Positions 1-12,497 are shown, numbered from the stretch's first letter. The stretch is DNA of 64,000 nucleotides from Phytophthora colocasiae (GCA_018806915.1 JAGKQI010000096.1:682001-746000), one strand, 5' to 3'. Translations and numbers: made by a program. The notes: a model not told the origin generated them from the letters alone.

Positions 1-368
1 TTAAGGAGACAAAGGCACTTCTAACGGAGGACGTATACGCCCTCCTCCGTCCACATAAAGCTTCATATATACACACATACAAGTCGATTCCGCATCCAAT
101 GAGTCTCCGCCACGACTTTGGAAAATGAATCCTCCGTCCAGATGCTGCAACAGCGCACTAAAAAAGTAGACCATGTCGATTCTTTAGCTTACAAATGGAC
201 AGATTAAACCTTCTATTTCCATCATTTATGTGGCCCACATTCCGGTGCTTGCGCTTGCTGCTAGGGTCGTCCAGCTTACGCACCAATAGTTAGCCACACC
301 TGAGCATACTGAGTGCAAGTCAAAGCTACTCGCCAATTCCGCTTACGCCGTCTTCCGCCCAGAGCCCC
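1..368. other. Upstream intergenic sequence, no gene seen
   Basis: I see no open reading frame of note and no recognisable repeat. It presumably holds the promoter and 5' UTR of the PA-RING gene that starts at 369, and could include the end of a gene lying outside the window. Confidence 0.5.
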
Positions 369-2057
369 ATGAGTCGCGCGCTGGTGCTTCTTGCGCTGTT
401 AACGTCTACCGCCTCTGCGCTGGTGATTGAACGGTAAAAGTTGGTTAATCTGTAGGTTTGTCTTATGCTTTGATATCCTCATTTTTTTTTGGTTCTTTTC
501 CAGGCCGGACTGCAAATTAATGACACATGTGTACGTACCCCTGAGGAATAAGAGATGAATATGTATTGTAACCGGGTTATACTTTTGTTAGATCTGGAGA
601 ATTCACCAACTTGACACTACTGGAGACTGGAGACTTGCAGAATCTCGAGGTTGTACCAGGTAATTGATCGCTTTTGGAGTTGCAAATGTAGAATTCTACT
701 GACTTTCATGGATTTTGTTGCTAGTGATACCGTTCACGGCTTGTGAACCTCTACGAGGTCAGGATCTGACGGGTAAAGTGGCGCTGATTCTGCGTGGAGA
801 CTGCAACTTTGTGCAGAAAGTGTGGCACGCTCAACGCGCACATGCTGCAGCGGTAGTGGTGATGGACAATGAGTTGCGACACGAGTACGGGTTCATTGGC
901 TCAAGGATGATTCTTGTTGTGCTGGAAATTTACCATTTATTATTGTTTTTGTGCAGACCACCGTATCATATTATCATGATGAAGGATGACATGGCCAGTA
1001 GTATCCGTATACCGTCGGTCTTTATTTCATACGCTTCTGGAGAGTGGCTATTGGATGCTATGAACCGCGCTTTACCGTGGAATCCGTTGCAGATCACCAT
1101 GAACACCAATGGAGAACGTGAGTTTAAGAATATTAGTGTGGGCGCAGATAAACGACTGACGTTTTTTTAATTGTGATAGTGCCGCAAGCTTCGACGTCGA
1201 ACCGCCTGTTAAAGCGCGTCATCGCCTACATCTTCCTAATTTCAATCGTCTGTGCGTTTTCAAGCGGATTGAGTTTACTGTCGTCGGCAATTTTCCAGTG
1301 GGTTGGCAAGACTCGAAGAACGCGTGCGGCCAAGCAACTCCCGATCGCGAAATACGAGCGTAATATGCAGCGGACACTGCTGGAGCACCTGCTGGAAGAT
1401 CAATTCGTACTTGATCGTAGCCCGCTAGCAGAGATTGAGACCGTTTCCAGTCCCACGGAGGTGGAAAATGAGGCTGTTCTTAGTACTGAAGCAAGTTCAA
1501 GTCCCCACGGGACGACTGCTGATGAGGATATTTATCAAGAAGAAGAGAAAGCACACGACGAGAAAGAAGATCCAGTGTCGGATGGAATTACTTACAGGAG
1601 TTCAACTGACTCTGAGTCGGAGACCTGTCCGATTTGTCTGGACGACTTCGAGGATGGAGCCGATGTCAAAGTTCTTCCGTGCCAGCACTTTTTCCACGTC
1701 GACTGCATTAACCCGTGGCTGGAAGGCCGAAGTGGACGCTGCCCACTGTGCAAGCAGGACGCTATTGCTACGAGTACGTCTCCTATCGCCTGGAAATGTT
1801 TGTAACTAACGGAGTCACTGTTCTACAGTTGCTGGGGCGTCCAAGAAGATCTTCGGGTTCCCGTTACCACGCATTGATCAGGTTCTCCAGCAGGAGCATG
1901 TGCGTTGAAACTTTCACTTGATATCCGTGTACCAATTGCTAACGTATTTTATTGTGTTCAGTGGGTCCACACGTTCTTCCTCATGTTGCCTGCAAGTTTT
2001 ATCAGTTGCCTAATCGTCAACGCCGCTGCCTCCATCATCGGCACCATGTGGCCATGA
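369..2057 (+). CDS. PA-domain transmembrane RING-H2 E3 ubiquitin ligase (RNF13/GRAIL-type)
   Basis: Predicted membrane ubiquitin ligase of the secretory pathway. The ATG at 369 opens a signal peptide (MSRALVLLALLTSTASA). Short GT-AG introns follow at about 433-503, 531-590 and 658-724. After them comes a protease-associated domain (VIPFTACEPL through the stretch near 1100), then an intron (1118-1178), a transmembrane helix at about 1210-1300, an acidic linker, and a RING-H2 finger at 1625-1760 with CPIC, CQHFFHVDC and CPLC. Two further introns (1771-1827 and about 1899-1961) lead to a last exon coding a second hydrophobic helix that ends ...GTMWP at TGA 2057. Signal peptide, PA, TM and RING in that order is the classic architecture of the family; the extra C-terminal hydrophobic segment is unusual. 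The stretch 905-957 reads through in frame but looks intron-like, so the exon structure there is uncertain. The gene converges on the OSCA-like gene. Confidence 0.85.
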
Positions 2058-2204
2058 TGGCGTCCTGTTTGAAGGTTTCTAACTCAACCTCACTCCTGTA
2101 TCCGGCTGCTGACGCACTCAGTATTTATCGCAAAATGCCAGCGGTGGCCTCACTAATGTATTACTCTGCCAAAACTACATGCAAACGCCTCTGCTTTTTG
2201 CTAA

Positions 2205-5200
2205 CTATGCCTCGTGCTTGTCCTTGCGATGTTTCCGCCACCAGCTACGGATACCTTTCTCCCGAAGGATTTTCTCTGATGAAGTTTTTGCAGGTTTCTT
2301 GACTTTCTTCCTCCACTGCCACCACTTCCTCTTAGGTGGTTCAGGCTCAGGAATAGGACGTTGTGACCAGCGTCTCAGCTTGATGAAGGCGTATCGAAGC
2401 TGGGTCTTCGAGGAAGTCATTTGATTGAACTTGTTAACTCCCAGCAGCTTGAAGATGGACAGTGCAGCCTTGTACGGATCAGCGTACGACGCAACGAGGG
2501 CTTCTTCATGCTGGAGATCAGTGGGTTTCGGTCCAAACATGGTGCGTCTGGACCCAGGAGGCTTCGGAACGGAGATTGCCGCATACTCAGAAGATTTGGC
2601 TTCACCTCTCAAGTCCGCGAAGCCTTGCTGAACCAGTCGGAACGCGTCTTTGCCCGAGAGTCGAGAGAAATAAACGGTGTAGGTGGATCCAAGCAACACA
2701 AGCATCGCTACGAACTGCTTCCTGCCAGCAACTTGCAGGAAGACGAAGGCCATGACCACTTCAAATACTACTAGACACACGAACGTGAGCTCGTAAGCTG
2801 TGCTGGCGATGTGGCCTCGGCCGGGACTGTACGGGAACACGTAAAGCGCGTTGTACTTTGTGGTGGCGAACTTGACGTAGAAGTAAATAGCTCCGAATGG
2901 AGTGATGATCGGAGTGATGACAGTTCCCAGAAGAACCACGAGGAATACACTCAGTACCAGAGCGTAGTCGTGGCCGTACGAGAATGCACTAGGTAGTAAA
3001 GCCTTCTGGGTTTCCACTGATGTGATGGAGCGGGAGTGAATCCACGGTTGTAAAGCCATCGTGTCTGCACAGCGAGTGATATCAACGATCCCACCCAGGA
3101 ATGTTCGTTGACAGACGTACGAGATGAAGAAGGTGCCTGAGACTTTATACAGGAAGGATTCGATATACGACCGACCTCCAGTCTTCTCAATATCGGACAA
3201 GGCCAGATACACTGCTGTCACTCCGATACTGGGCAAGATCACGGAACTCTGAACAACATATTTTGTTAGTGTTTAAGCAAGAATTTGACGAAGAAAAAAA
3301 CACGAACACGTACCACCACTAGGTAGGTGAAACCTTTGACAAGGAAGCTCTTGACACGTCGAGAGTGGCTAAAGGAGGGTTCGGACATGGTCAGTTGATA
3401 CAAGAAAGCCAGCAAGCCAGCATTCACTGCAATCTACAGTAACAGTACATTGGTAAGAACCAATACCAGGTGTAATAAAGATGTGAAGTATCTTACCAGA
3501 AGCAACGACGGCAAGTAGGATGCAACCATCGTGAGCAGGAACGTGTTTCGTCGATTCAATCCTCGATACACGTCGCTGTTTGAGTCCAGTTTGATGAACA
3601 TGAGCACCGCAGTAGGTGTGGAGAAGAGAAGGAGTAGTACCAATGTTGACAATTGTCGAAGCCACCAGACCACAACTCTACGTACTGTGTACGGTCGATA
3701 CGCGAGACTTTGCCAGATAACATCGTCAGGTTCAGGAGCACTTTTAAGCACAACATTCTGAAGAACAGGAGCCAATTCCTCCGACATAGTTCTCTCAGGC
3801 TTTCGTAACGAAGCCAATGGTCTTTCACGAAATCCTCGACGAGAAAGTGACTCGGCTGTGTTGATCAACCGCCCGATACATGTCTGACCCCGGACGTTCC
3901 GTACAAAGGCGTTACGTGTGGCAGTCGAGTCGAAGATAACAAAGGCTGCACCCATACATTTCCGCTTTCCAAACTCCTCAAGAGCATCTTCTGGGAAGAA
4001 ATCGAGCTCTTCCCGTAGAGCAAAGATCTGTCTGGCTGCAGTCCGGTCGTACGCTTCCACCGTGTTCTCGTCCACCAAGCTCTCGTACATGGTTTCGAAG
4101 TGACTGTCAGATCTACTACCACGTTTAACCTTAGCTCTTGGGCTGTGCTGTGGGCAGCAACACGTGCAGCAATAACAGCAACACTCGGTCAGTCGTTGGT
4201 GTCGGTAGATGAAGCGTTCAGGCTTGCAACGTAAGTGCCACCAAGCCACTTCCAACGGCTCTGGAGCCATCACCGACCCTGGACAACACAGTAAGTTGTA
4301 CGACAACGTTCCATTCTCGTACCCCTCGTCGAATGCGAGGATCCGACTGAGCTTTTCCGATAGAATTCGTCGACGTTGTAGCAAGTCGTGAACAGCGCTA
4401 AGATCCCGTAAGACTGTGATCTCATGTACGGAGCCGTCCGGAGGCATTGCGGTTCGTAAAACTTCAAGTAACGAGCTGTGAGTTGTGTCAAGGGGTAGTC
4501 CGTGCTGGATGAAGACACTCCGAGCCCCAACGATGTGTTTGGCTCTTCTTCGAAGAGTAGATGCAACTTCATGCTGATGCCGTAGTAAACCAAGTACAGC
4601 GAAAGCTACCAGATAGCAGTAGACTACATGAGCCCAGTACCAGTCACTATGAAGCGGTACATTGCTAAATGTTGTTTCTTGATACGTATCACCTCCTTTT
4701 TGCCCTCGAGCACTACCTGGTACGTAATTCTACAAGAAAAGTTAATGTTTTTAGTTGATCAGTAAAACAAAAAAGTTTTAACTTACCACGGGGAGCATCA
4801 CAGCGAGACTGAAGAATGACAAGAAGGCAAATAAATGTCCACAGTCGCGATAGAAATGTAAGATGAGAGCTGCTGGAATGCCACAAGTAGAACTCACGTA
4901 GTCCCCACTACACGAAAGATTCCAGAATTTCTTAATCCGTTCTTTCAGTGTAGATCCATAAAGTTCTCCATACTTTGCGCTAAATGAATCAGGCGAGATA
5001 TCCTCATAGTTGCTGCGTTCAAAGAGTGCTTCCTGGTGTCCCATCCACACTGGAAGCTCCAGTTTCTGCAGTCGTCTCCACGCGAAAAAGGTCATTCCCA
5101 CAACGAAAATCACAAGATTGAGTAGTAATTGGTACCAAATACCCTGCCAACCTTCCGCCCTTCCTGCTGCAATGGAAACGACAGATCGCTCAGCTCCAAG

Positions 5201-5581
5201 ACGATAGTATTCATCAACATCCGTCCCACTCAGAGCGTAGTCCAGGTAGAAACGCCCCGGCACTTTTCCAAACAAGGCGAACTTCTGTTTCTGCTTGACT
5301 GGAACTGTAGTATTCTTCGCAGGTGTGAACACGAGCGTTCTAGGTACCACAAGCGAATCCATCTTGGTGCCATTACCGTCCGTTAACTTAAGCTCTACGA
5401 ACATCGAGGGGGCATCAGGAATCACCCACGTGTCCACTTTAAGCTCCACGCGGTCATTCAACATGACAGTCGTGACACCCGAAGGTACATTAACCACATT
5501 CCGTCCTTCTCCATTGACACATACCGTCAAAACTACTGCAATGACAGCAGTTCTTAGTAATACCCAAATGCTGATCGACAT
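2205..5581 (-). CDS. OSCA/TMEM63 (CSC1-like, DUF221) mechanosensitive/osmosensitive cation channel
   Basis: Predicted polytopic channel of the OSCA/CSC1/TMEM63 family, whose characterised members are calcium-permeable channels gated by membrane tension or hyperosmolarity. At least four exons: about 4787-5581, 3490-4732, a short one near 3310-3430, and 2205 to about 3260. The first ATG in frame is at 5581 and opens a signal-like hydrophobic start (MSISIWVLLRTAVIAVVLTV). About 150 predicted luminal residues follow, then the first core TM (LLLNLVIFVVGMTFFAW) and the family-typical stretch from CGIPAALILHF to LAVMLPVV. The middle exon carries the cytoplasmic RNA-recognition-like loop, including a Cys-rich CCCYCCTCCCP patch, and a TM starts near 3700. 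The 3' exon holds the remaining TM helices and a basic tail. The N-terminal ectodomain is longer than in typical plant members. The family call rests on the hydrophobic pattern and these motifs. Confidence 0.8.
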
Positions 5582-5718
5582 CGTTTGCCTCTTGTAGCTC
5601 AGATCGCACTGTGAGAGGAAGATCCGAAATCTAAAAGGCACATTCGGAGACTGTTCATAACTCAGGAATCATGACGGGAAACGTGCGGTTGATATTAGGT
5701 GGTGGACCACGATGGGGG

Positions 5719-8700
5719 TTATCTGTCTAACAACCTGGTATCACCTCCTACACGCGTTAGGCGCTCGTTTACTAGGATTTCGTAGATTTCATGAGCGCGT
5801 TTCAAGTCTTGACCACGTCCTGCTCGACTAGCGAATAAATCGTAAAGTTCTTGTCGGAGTTGCAAGAGTTGTAATGCATGACCAGCTCGAGTTTTATCTG
5901 CTTGTTCTGGTGATGAATCATGGTAAATCGCTTCAATAGCAGCTTCAAACAGAGCTTCTTGTGTTCTCCACTTTAGTGCGAGAGCTCGCCATTCTTTGTC
6001 TTCGTTCTCTTCTCTGATCGATAGTGAACGTTGTCGAGTACTTGAATTAACGTTTGGCTTTTGCATCGGAGCGTACGTGGACACACTCAACAATCCATTG
6101 CGTAAGAGCAGTAAAGTTACCGACGTAAACACTCGTAGAGGCATCAGCAAATGTAGTTTACGTTGGCGTAAGGAATTATGAAAGATATTCCTCAACTCCC
6201 GTTCCGTTGGACCAAGGGATAGTGGCATGAGGGTCTCAATAAAAGCTGAGTCATCTAACAGCTTCACTTGACTGGATTGTTCTCGTCCTGATGCTGCAAG
6301 ACCGAAAAGCTCCTGTACCCAGTAGGAGAAGAGGTGGAAGTGGTTCATCTCCCCACGATACTTGATCAATAGTGCAAGAACTTCTTCATAGTAAATCCAT
6401 TTCGTTGTTGGTGTCTGCTGACGAATGACCGGACTTCTCGGTGCTTGTGCGTTGTACTGCTTCGCATGAAACTGGTTGTAATTAGTCGGTCGTAACATTG
6501 CACTGGCACGACGAGGGGATCCATTCGGACGTCGACAAATAGTTACAAGCATTTGATCTGTTTCCTCATCATTTACACCGGTAATTGAGGACACTGCAGC
6601 CGCTTGGACGTCGGGATCAACGAAGAAGGACGAGATAATCGACTGGAACTGAAGAAAACCATTCGACGGGAGATACTGGCGATACACGGTGTTCTCCACC
6701 TCCGTCAAGTGTGTATCGCTCTCAATAATAAATGCTTCGTCTTCAACTCGAAACAGCAGCTTCGCTAGCTCCAGAGCATGTGGGATATCGATTACTTCGC
6801 GCATAGTTACAGGATGGAACATTGGCTGACGGTGAGACGATGAGGACGCAGATCCTGCAGGAATTTCGTCACTTTGGAGGCTATACGTGCAGAAATAACG
6901 ACATATACAGCAGAACATGAGCTCTTCCTCTGATCTCTCGTTCCTCATGAATTCTTGGAACCGCTTCACGTCCGGATCAACAGTAGCGAAATCCTTAATA
7001 CTTTCCATGAGGTTTACTAGTGCAGCGTCAATAAGCTGCGGTAGGCCCAATCGACAGCGGAAATGTTCTCGAGTAAGTTGTTCAATGCTGAAATTCACTG
7101 AAGTCATCTGCTCCCCTGGCTGATCAGCAGCAACAGCTCTCGAGAAGAGTATAGATCTCTGTTGTCTCCATTCTGTGAAGGACAAAGCTAGATGGCAACG
7201 TGAGATTATCATTTCTGATAGCTTTCGAGAAGGAATGTCCTTGAGTTTCCCTACAATCGTGTCGTAGATATCGGAGATGAACTGCTTCAACATCACTAAC
7301 CGTTTCTTTTGCTCTCGGGAGGATAATACCAGCGACAGCAGTGTTTCTGTTTCTGCCATTTCTCGTCTTGTGGCAGGATAATACGTAGCTGAACTCCATA
7401 AACTATCGTCCAAGTGTAATTCCGCGTAATTGTGTAGTCTTAGAGTATCTCGTTCTCCAAATGGAACGTTGATAGAGTTCTCGTCGTCTTCAACTGAATC
7501 AGCTTCAGATTGGATATCCACGTCGGTTTGAGCTGCATCCAAGTCTTCCTTAACGTTTTCTTCTTCGAGATCCAAAAAGTCTGTTTGAACTGCGTCGTCG
7601 GTATTTAATTCCTCTTTCTCTTCCTCCAACAATTCATCGTCACTCAATGATTTCTCCTCAGGAACAGTGCCTAATACAACGTGAAGTGAGCCAACAAGAG
7701 CTTGAGCCTCTTGCATTGTTTGCTGGAACAATTCTACATCTTCAACGTCGAATATTTCGGACGGAACAGCAACTAAAGGGCGAGGTGGCAACTCTCCCTG
7801 CTCTTCTGGTATTTCTCCAATATCAGGTGTGTCTTCACTCTTTCCACCTTGAACTTGAAATGTGGAGATGACAGACGCCAATTCCCGGAATGTCTTCAGT
7901 AGTCGAACTAAAGTTTGTCTTGGATTAGGCTTGGTATCTTCTGGTTCCACATTCGGAGTCTCCTTGTCAATGACCACCTCAATGATCTCATTTGCAGGTA
8001 ATTTCACATCAACGACTGGTGTTGGGCTTCGAATTGGCATAGGAATTAACACTCGTTCACTTTCACCAAGCTTCAGTGTCGATACAGCAGAGAGCTTGAG
8101 CTTGGCACTTCGTCGTCGATTCAGTAAATAGGCCCGTACATTCGCTTGCATGAGTTCAACCGCTGCATTCTCTTCACGTTGCCTCATTATCGTTCGCATC
8201 ACAGCTCGACGGTGCAGAGCCAATTGCCGTTCACGGAAACCTCTGTAAGATCGCTGGATGTCCATGGCTGCTGCTTGCTTCTCCACTCGAAGAGTGATTC
8301 GAGTTTGTTCCTTTCGTGCTTGGTACTTCTGAAACGCGCTTTGCAGTCTCGTAGCAGCGAGATTGAGTTCCTTGGTGGAGTCGTGTTTAGCAGTGATGGA
8401 GGGTCTGCTGACAGATGCTCCGTCTCGTTGTCGTCTCCATTCGATTTCTTCATCATCAATGTCACTTTCACTGTCACTCTTAGCTTCCTGGTGATCGTTC
8501 TCCTTTGTTTTATCTTGAAACTTCCGTCTGAATGCTGCTTGTGCTGCTACAACAGGTGGGCCAGCTTTCACTTGAAGCTCGAGCTGTTCAATCTTCAGTT
8601 CAAGTCGTTTCTTCTCTTCCAGAATGAGTTCATATTGCAAGGATAAGTTTGTCAACTTGTCGGTTTGCTGGTTGTTCTGTTTGTTCAAACTTTGGAATTG

Positions 8701-9345
8701 ACTGATAAGTCGAATCACTGCAGCGTCGTATCGCTCTCGAATCTCATGAAGCAGATCACTCTGTTCTTTACAGATGCATTTGATTTGCCTTGCCAACTCG
8801 TGGAAACAGTATGAGTAGATTTGCGTCTCCTGACTCGTGTACTCGACCACTAAGCGCCTTCTTTCAGCTAGCACAGAGCTGTCAACTTCCATCTCGGGCT
8901 CAGAACTGTCGCTTTTGTCCTCGAAATGTGGCATGGACGCACGCATCTTGTCCAGAGTTTGTCGGAGAAACAGCACTTGCTGCCGATTGTGCGGTGTCAG
9001 AGCTGGGAAAACGACTGTTTCCCATTGTCCTTGAGCATTGAGATTCGACTTGTACTGGTTTGGAGGATATTCTGGAGGCACAAGCACCGCGTTGGTCTCC
9101 ACCACGAAGAATTCACGAGGAATCATCGAAATATCGGTCAAATCAGAGGAGAATTCATCATTTCTATCGTCATTTCCATTACGGCTTGTTCGGGGTGTCG
9201 GTTCTTGGATAGATTTTCGTGGAGAGGGTCGGATAATCTGGACTGAGCTTCGCTTCCTTGTGCTTCCAGTTGATTCTCCTCCATTCACTTGCTTCCGAGA
9301 GAAGAAAGCTCCTTTGTTATCCGCTAAATTCAACGGAGGCAACAT
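5719..9345 (-). CDS. Large IQ-motif and coiled-coil protein, function unknown
   Basis: A single open frame of about 1208 codons. The frame extends to 9366 but opens with TTG; the first ATG is at 9345 (MLPPLNLADNK), and an AG just upstream could be a splice acceptor for an unseen 5' exon. Visible features: a Ser/Arg-rich N-terminus, a coiled coil around residues 190-270, and three IQ-like calmodulin-binding motifs between about residues 340 and 420, the clearest being MDIQRSYRGFRERQLAL. A long acidic Glu/Asp-rich stretch follows (about 500-640), and the C-terminal half is helical without a domain I recognise. IQ motifs usually bind calmodulin or myosin light chains. IQ proteins of this size are common in flagella and the cytoskeleton, but assignment to the flagellum would be a guess. 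Confidence 0.75.
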   Translation of the reverse strand: MLPPLNLADNKGAFFSRKQVNGGESTGSTRKRSSVQIIRPSPRKSIQEPTPRTSRNGNDDRNDEFSSDLTDISMIPREFFVVETNAVLVPPEYPPNQYKSNLNAQGQWETVVFPALTPHNRQQVLFLRQTLDKMRASMPHFEDKSDSSEPEMEVDSSVLAERRRLVVEYTSQETQIYSYCFHELARQIKCICKEQSDLLHEIRERYDAAVIRLISQFQSLNKQNNQQTDKLTNLSLQYELILEEKKRLELKIEQLELQVKAGPPVVAAQAAFRRKFQDKTKENDHQEAKSDSESDIDDEEIEWRRQRDGASVSRPSITAKHDSTKELNLAATRLQSAFQKYQARKEQTRITLRVEKQAAAMDIQRSYRGFRERQLALHRRAVMRTIMRQREENAAVELMQANVRAYLLNRRRSAKLKLSAVSTLKLGESERVLIPMPIRSPTPVVDVKLPANEIIEVVIDKETPNVEPEDTKPNPRQTLVRLLKTFRELASVISTFQVQGGKSEDTPDIGEIPEEQGELPPRPLVAVPSEIFDVEDVELFQQTMQEAQALVGSLHVVLGTVPEEKSLSDDELLEEEKEELNTDDAVQTDFLDLEEENVKEDLDAAQTDVDIQSEADSVEDDENSINVPFGERDTLRLHNYAELHLDDSLWSSATYYPATRREMAETETLLSLVLSSREQKKRLVMLKQFISDIYDTIVGKLKDIPSRKLSEMIISRCHLALSFTEWRQQRSILFSRAVAADQPGEQMTSVNFSIEQLTREHFRCRLGLPQLIDAALVNLMESIKDFATVDPDVKRFQEFMRNERSEEELMFCCICRYFCTYSLQSDEIPAGSASSSSHRQPMFHPVTMREVIDIPHALELAKLLFRVEDEAFIIESDTHLTEVENTVYRQYLPSNGFLQFQSIISSFFVDPDVQAAAVSSITGVNDEETDQMLVTICRRPNGSPRRASAMLRPTNYNQFHAKQYNAQAPRSPVIRQQTPTTKWIYYEEVLALLIKYRGEMNHFHLFSYWVQELFGLAASGREQSSQVKLLDDSAFIETLMPLSLGPTERELRNIFHNSLRQRKLHLLMPLRVFTSVTLLLLRNGLLSVSTYAPMQKPNVNSSTRQRSLSIREENEDKEWRALALKWRTQEALFEAAIEAIYHDSSPEQADKTRAGHALQLLQLRQELYDLFASRAGRGQDLKRAHEIYEILVNERLTRVGGDTRLLDR

Positions 9346-9500
9346 CACTAACCACTGACGAAACAAAAACTGTTAGCGTTAGAATGCAACCCCAACATTA
9401 TACAAAAATACAACAAGCAAGAACTAAAAAAATATCTCGAGCATTAGGGATATGGGAGGATTCAATACAGTTCATTCCTCCAAATGTCCCCGAAGAATAT

Positions 9501-12351
9501 TTACACTTGATGTGAAGAAATGTCACTTGAGTCGTCTTCGAAGGGTGTCGTGATAAAAAGTTGCTTCATTTTCCTCTGGAAACGTCGAGCATAAGGCTTC
9601 GGAGGGATCGCAGACACTCCTTTGCGAGATTTCCGGAGCACTCGGACTTTGTAGGCTCGCTCCACCTGCTTGGAAATTGTCCACTCTTGTAGGATGTCCA
9701 CCAAGCCGAAATAGTACTTGCTTGGACCTGAAACCTGATGTGCGTGGTATGAGTGACTTTGAGGATACACAGCTCGCTCTGGAGGTGGTGGATCGGACAA
9801 CCGACTACCTTCAGAAGACTCCGATGGTCTCGTTCCTTCTGACATAGCATCATCTTCGCTTAATCGGTGATTCTCGTAGAGCTGAGGGAGGAGATCGTCA
9901 GGTCTTTGGTCGTGAGTCTCGGCGCAATAGGCAGTGAGTTCCACCGACTTCCGACGTGAAATGCCTCGCTTGTGCTCGGTAGTGATAGTGAAGTACGAGT
10001 AATGCGTACCAATCAGCAGGCTGTAGTCCATTATCCCAGCACTGGCGAGATAATTACTATCTCGAGTGAGTTGCTTCACAAGCCTCACTGCGGTATCAGG
10101 GTCCAACTTCAATCTCTTTTTCAAGTCATTATCACGCAGTGTAATGTCCGGGTAATGCTCTTCTCCAGGTAGGAAACAAGGCTCGTCAAATGCTCCTCCA
10201 AACGTAAAGAACCGGTTGCATTTCGAACACCGGTATTTTTCTCCTAAGACACAAGCTGGGGCATTCCGGTCGACCCACGATCCTTTAATATCGTATCTGC
10301 GATGGATCACTTCTGTGGTGCTGAGGAAGTTGCCCATCACGATGAAGTAGAAGATCTGGCCGTACATTTTCATAGCGTGAAACCCAAAAAATCGGGGTAA
10401 AAGTGTCCCTGGATTCCACTTGAGATAGCGCAGATAGGTTGGCAGTAGCCTTAGCAGCACATCTTTCTCCTTGGACGTTGTACTCTTGACCAAATACTTG
10501 CGATCACAAGTATTAAAGACGAAAGCACCGCTTCGTCCTTCACTGATTCGTTCATTGATCGTCGAGCGGAAGGCAAAGATATACTCGGCATCATTGACTC
10601 CGTAAAGTTGGCGAATAGACGCAAACACACGTGGCTGAAAGTCATAGAACTGCATCTCCGTCAGGGCCATGGGCATGAACGTAAAACCCATATTGCTTGG
10701 GTTGTCCCGCGGTTCCTCCACTACGCGGATCGTCGAGTTCCTCATCTCCCGTAGAATGGGCATAGATCTTGGAGGAATTGTTTGAGAGCCCACATCGCTG
10801 ATAGACGAAGACGATACCAATTGTCGAATTCTTCGTTGAGGGGAGCGCTGCCAATCCAGTTGGAACGTGTGGTTGTTGGCGTTCATACGTCGCATGCGGT
10901 GGTGGTGCTGGACAGACTCAATGATGCCGTTCGTGGCCATGTGGATCATTTGCTTCCGTAACGCCACGTTAAGTTGCGGGTTCATGAGTCTTTCTTCGTG
11001 CTTGTGAGTATCGAGCTGTTGTTTCCTTTCACTTGCTTCAGTACATCCAGAACTGTAACCACCTGGAGAGAACGATCCGTCCGTTGTTACTCCATTCCCG
11101 TATGGAGACTGCAACGCCGAATGCACTGGGTCGTCAGCATATAACGACGGGAAGTGCGGCGTATTGACAACAATCCAGACAATGATGTTAACACACCCGC
11201 GAGAAGCGTGAAGGAAAGCACTGAGGTCGATCAGCTCCTGGAACAGATTCTTCCCTAGAACAACTTTCACCGTCACCGTGTTGGTCATTGCGAAGAGGCA
11301 GATCATTAGGAAAGACCACGAGATAAATACCGCACACGTGAGCATTCCGTTGGACAGCACACGCCGTCGAACTTCGAACGTCTCTTCCAATCCACGACGT
11401 AGGCGGCTTCGGACGTAAATCATACAGGCGACGCCAAAGAGAAGATAGACCACGACGCATATGTGGTACAGGATCCATTGGTGCCAGAAGAAGCCCGGCA
11501 TGTCCGTGTTATGGTGGAACCAGATGAACCGCTGCTCGGTCGGATCCGTCACTTTCAGACAGTCCGGGTTTGAATCGTCCACCTTGATGCAATCCACCTC
11601 TGCGTCCCCTAGTGACCACAAGATGAAGCCACAGACGATGCCACTGAGCACGGAATAGAACCAATAGACCCTGAAATTGTGCGCGTACGACGTGAACGGG
11701 TTCGTGATGGACTGGACCATGTCGATCGGGATGGCAAAGAACCAGAACTCGCCCGCAATAAGCAGTGCTTGAGTAATAGCCGCAATACGAAACGGAAGCG
11801 CAACAGAGTCCGAGAACTCCGTAATACAATACTCCGCCACATAAATCAAGGCCAGTAACAAGTCCACAAGGCTTTTACTGAAGATCAACGGGTTCGGGTG
11901 CGTTCGGACTGCCGGACTGGTGAGGAACGCGACAATAATGACCAATGTGAAGGCCATCGAGACAATAGCTCCCAGGAACAAATACTCATCAGCACTGTAG
12001 CTGCCTATCAATGCGATAGTAGAGCAAGCCACGCCCACAAGCACTAGAAGTCCAGCAATTGCAACGACAAGACCAGAACAAGGGCCAGTTACAAGCATTC
12101 GGAAGCAGCTACAGAGTGACAAAAGGCCTCTACGATGGCGCCTACGTCTGCAAGCTCCACGCTGATGGTACTGAGACTTGAGGAACTTCTCAACTGGGTC
12201 GCTGGATAAGGAAATGGAGCAGAAGGAGCCACTAAAATAAAGAGAAAAATAAGCTTTTGGCAGTGAATAAAGAGGTAATAAAGACATACTTGCTTCGGTC
12301 TATGGCTCGCAACAGTGCGTCGCTCTCGGATGCTGGTGGCGGATGCCCCAT
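9501..12351 (-). CDS. GPCR-PIPK: seven-transmembrane receptor fused to phosphatidylinositol-phosphate kinase
   Basis: Two exons, 12290-12351 and 9501-12231, join in frame to 930 codons starting MGHPPPASESDALL. The N-terminal third has seven hydrophobic helices, starting near LVVAIAGLLVLVGVACSTIAL and ending before PHFPSLYADD, with the charged RSRLRRGLEETF loop between helices. A linker of about 130 residues follows. The C-terminal part is a PIP kinase: glycine-rich loop SEGRSGAFVFN with lysine in KYLVKS, catalytic RYDIKGSWVDR, MDYSLLIGTHY, and a terminal VDILQEW block. Between DIKGS and MDYSLL lies a four-Cys zinc-ribbon-like insert (CSKCNRFF...C). This fusion is a known family in oomycetes (about a dozen in Phytophthora) with a Dictyostelium relative, thought to couple an extracellular signal directly to phosphoinositide synthesis at the membrane. 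Ligand and exact lipid product cannot be read from sequence. Confidence 0.9.
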
Positions 12352-12497
12352 ACACGAACAGGATAGGAACGCGGAGGAGACGTCTCTGCCAAGTGGTAAT
12401 TTTTAGTCAGTAATTTGAGGGTTTAATTAAGGTGGTAGATTCTAATTCTCAGGATATATTGAAGGGTCCACAAAAATGTCTGATGTGGACGTTTCTG

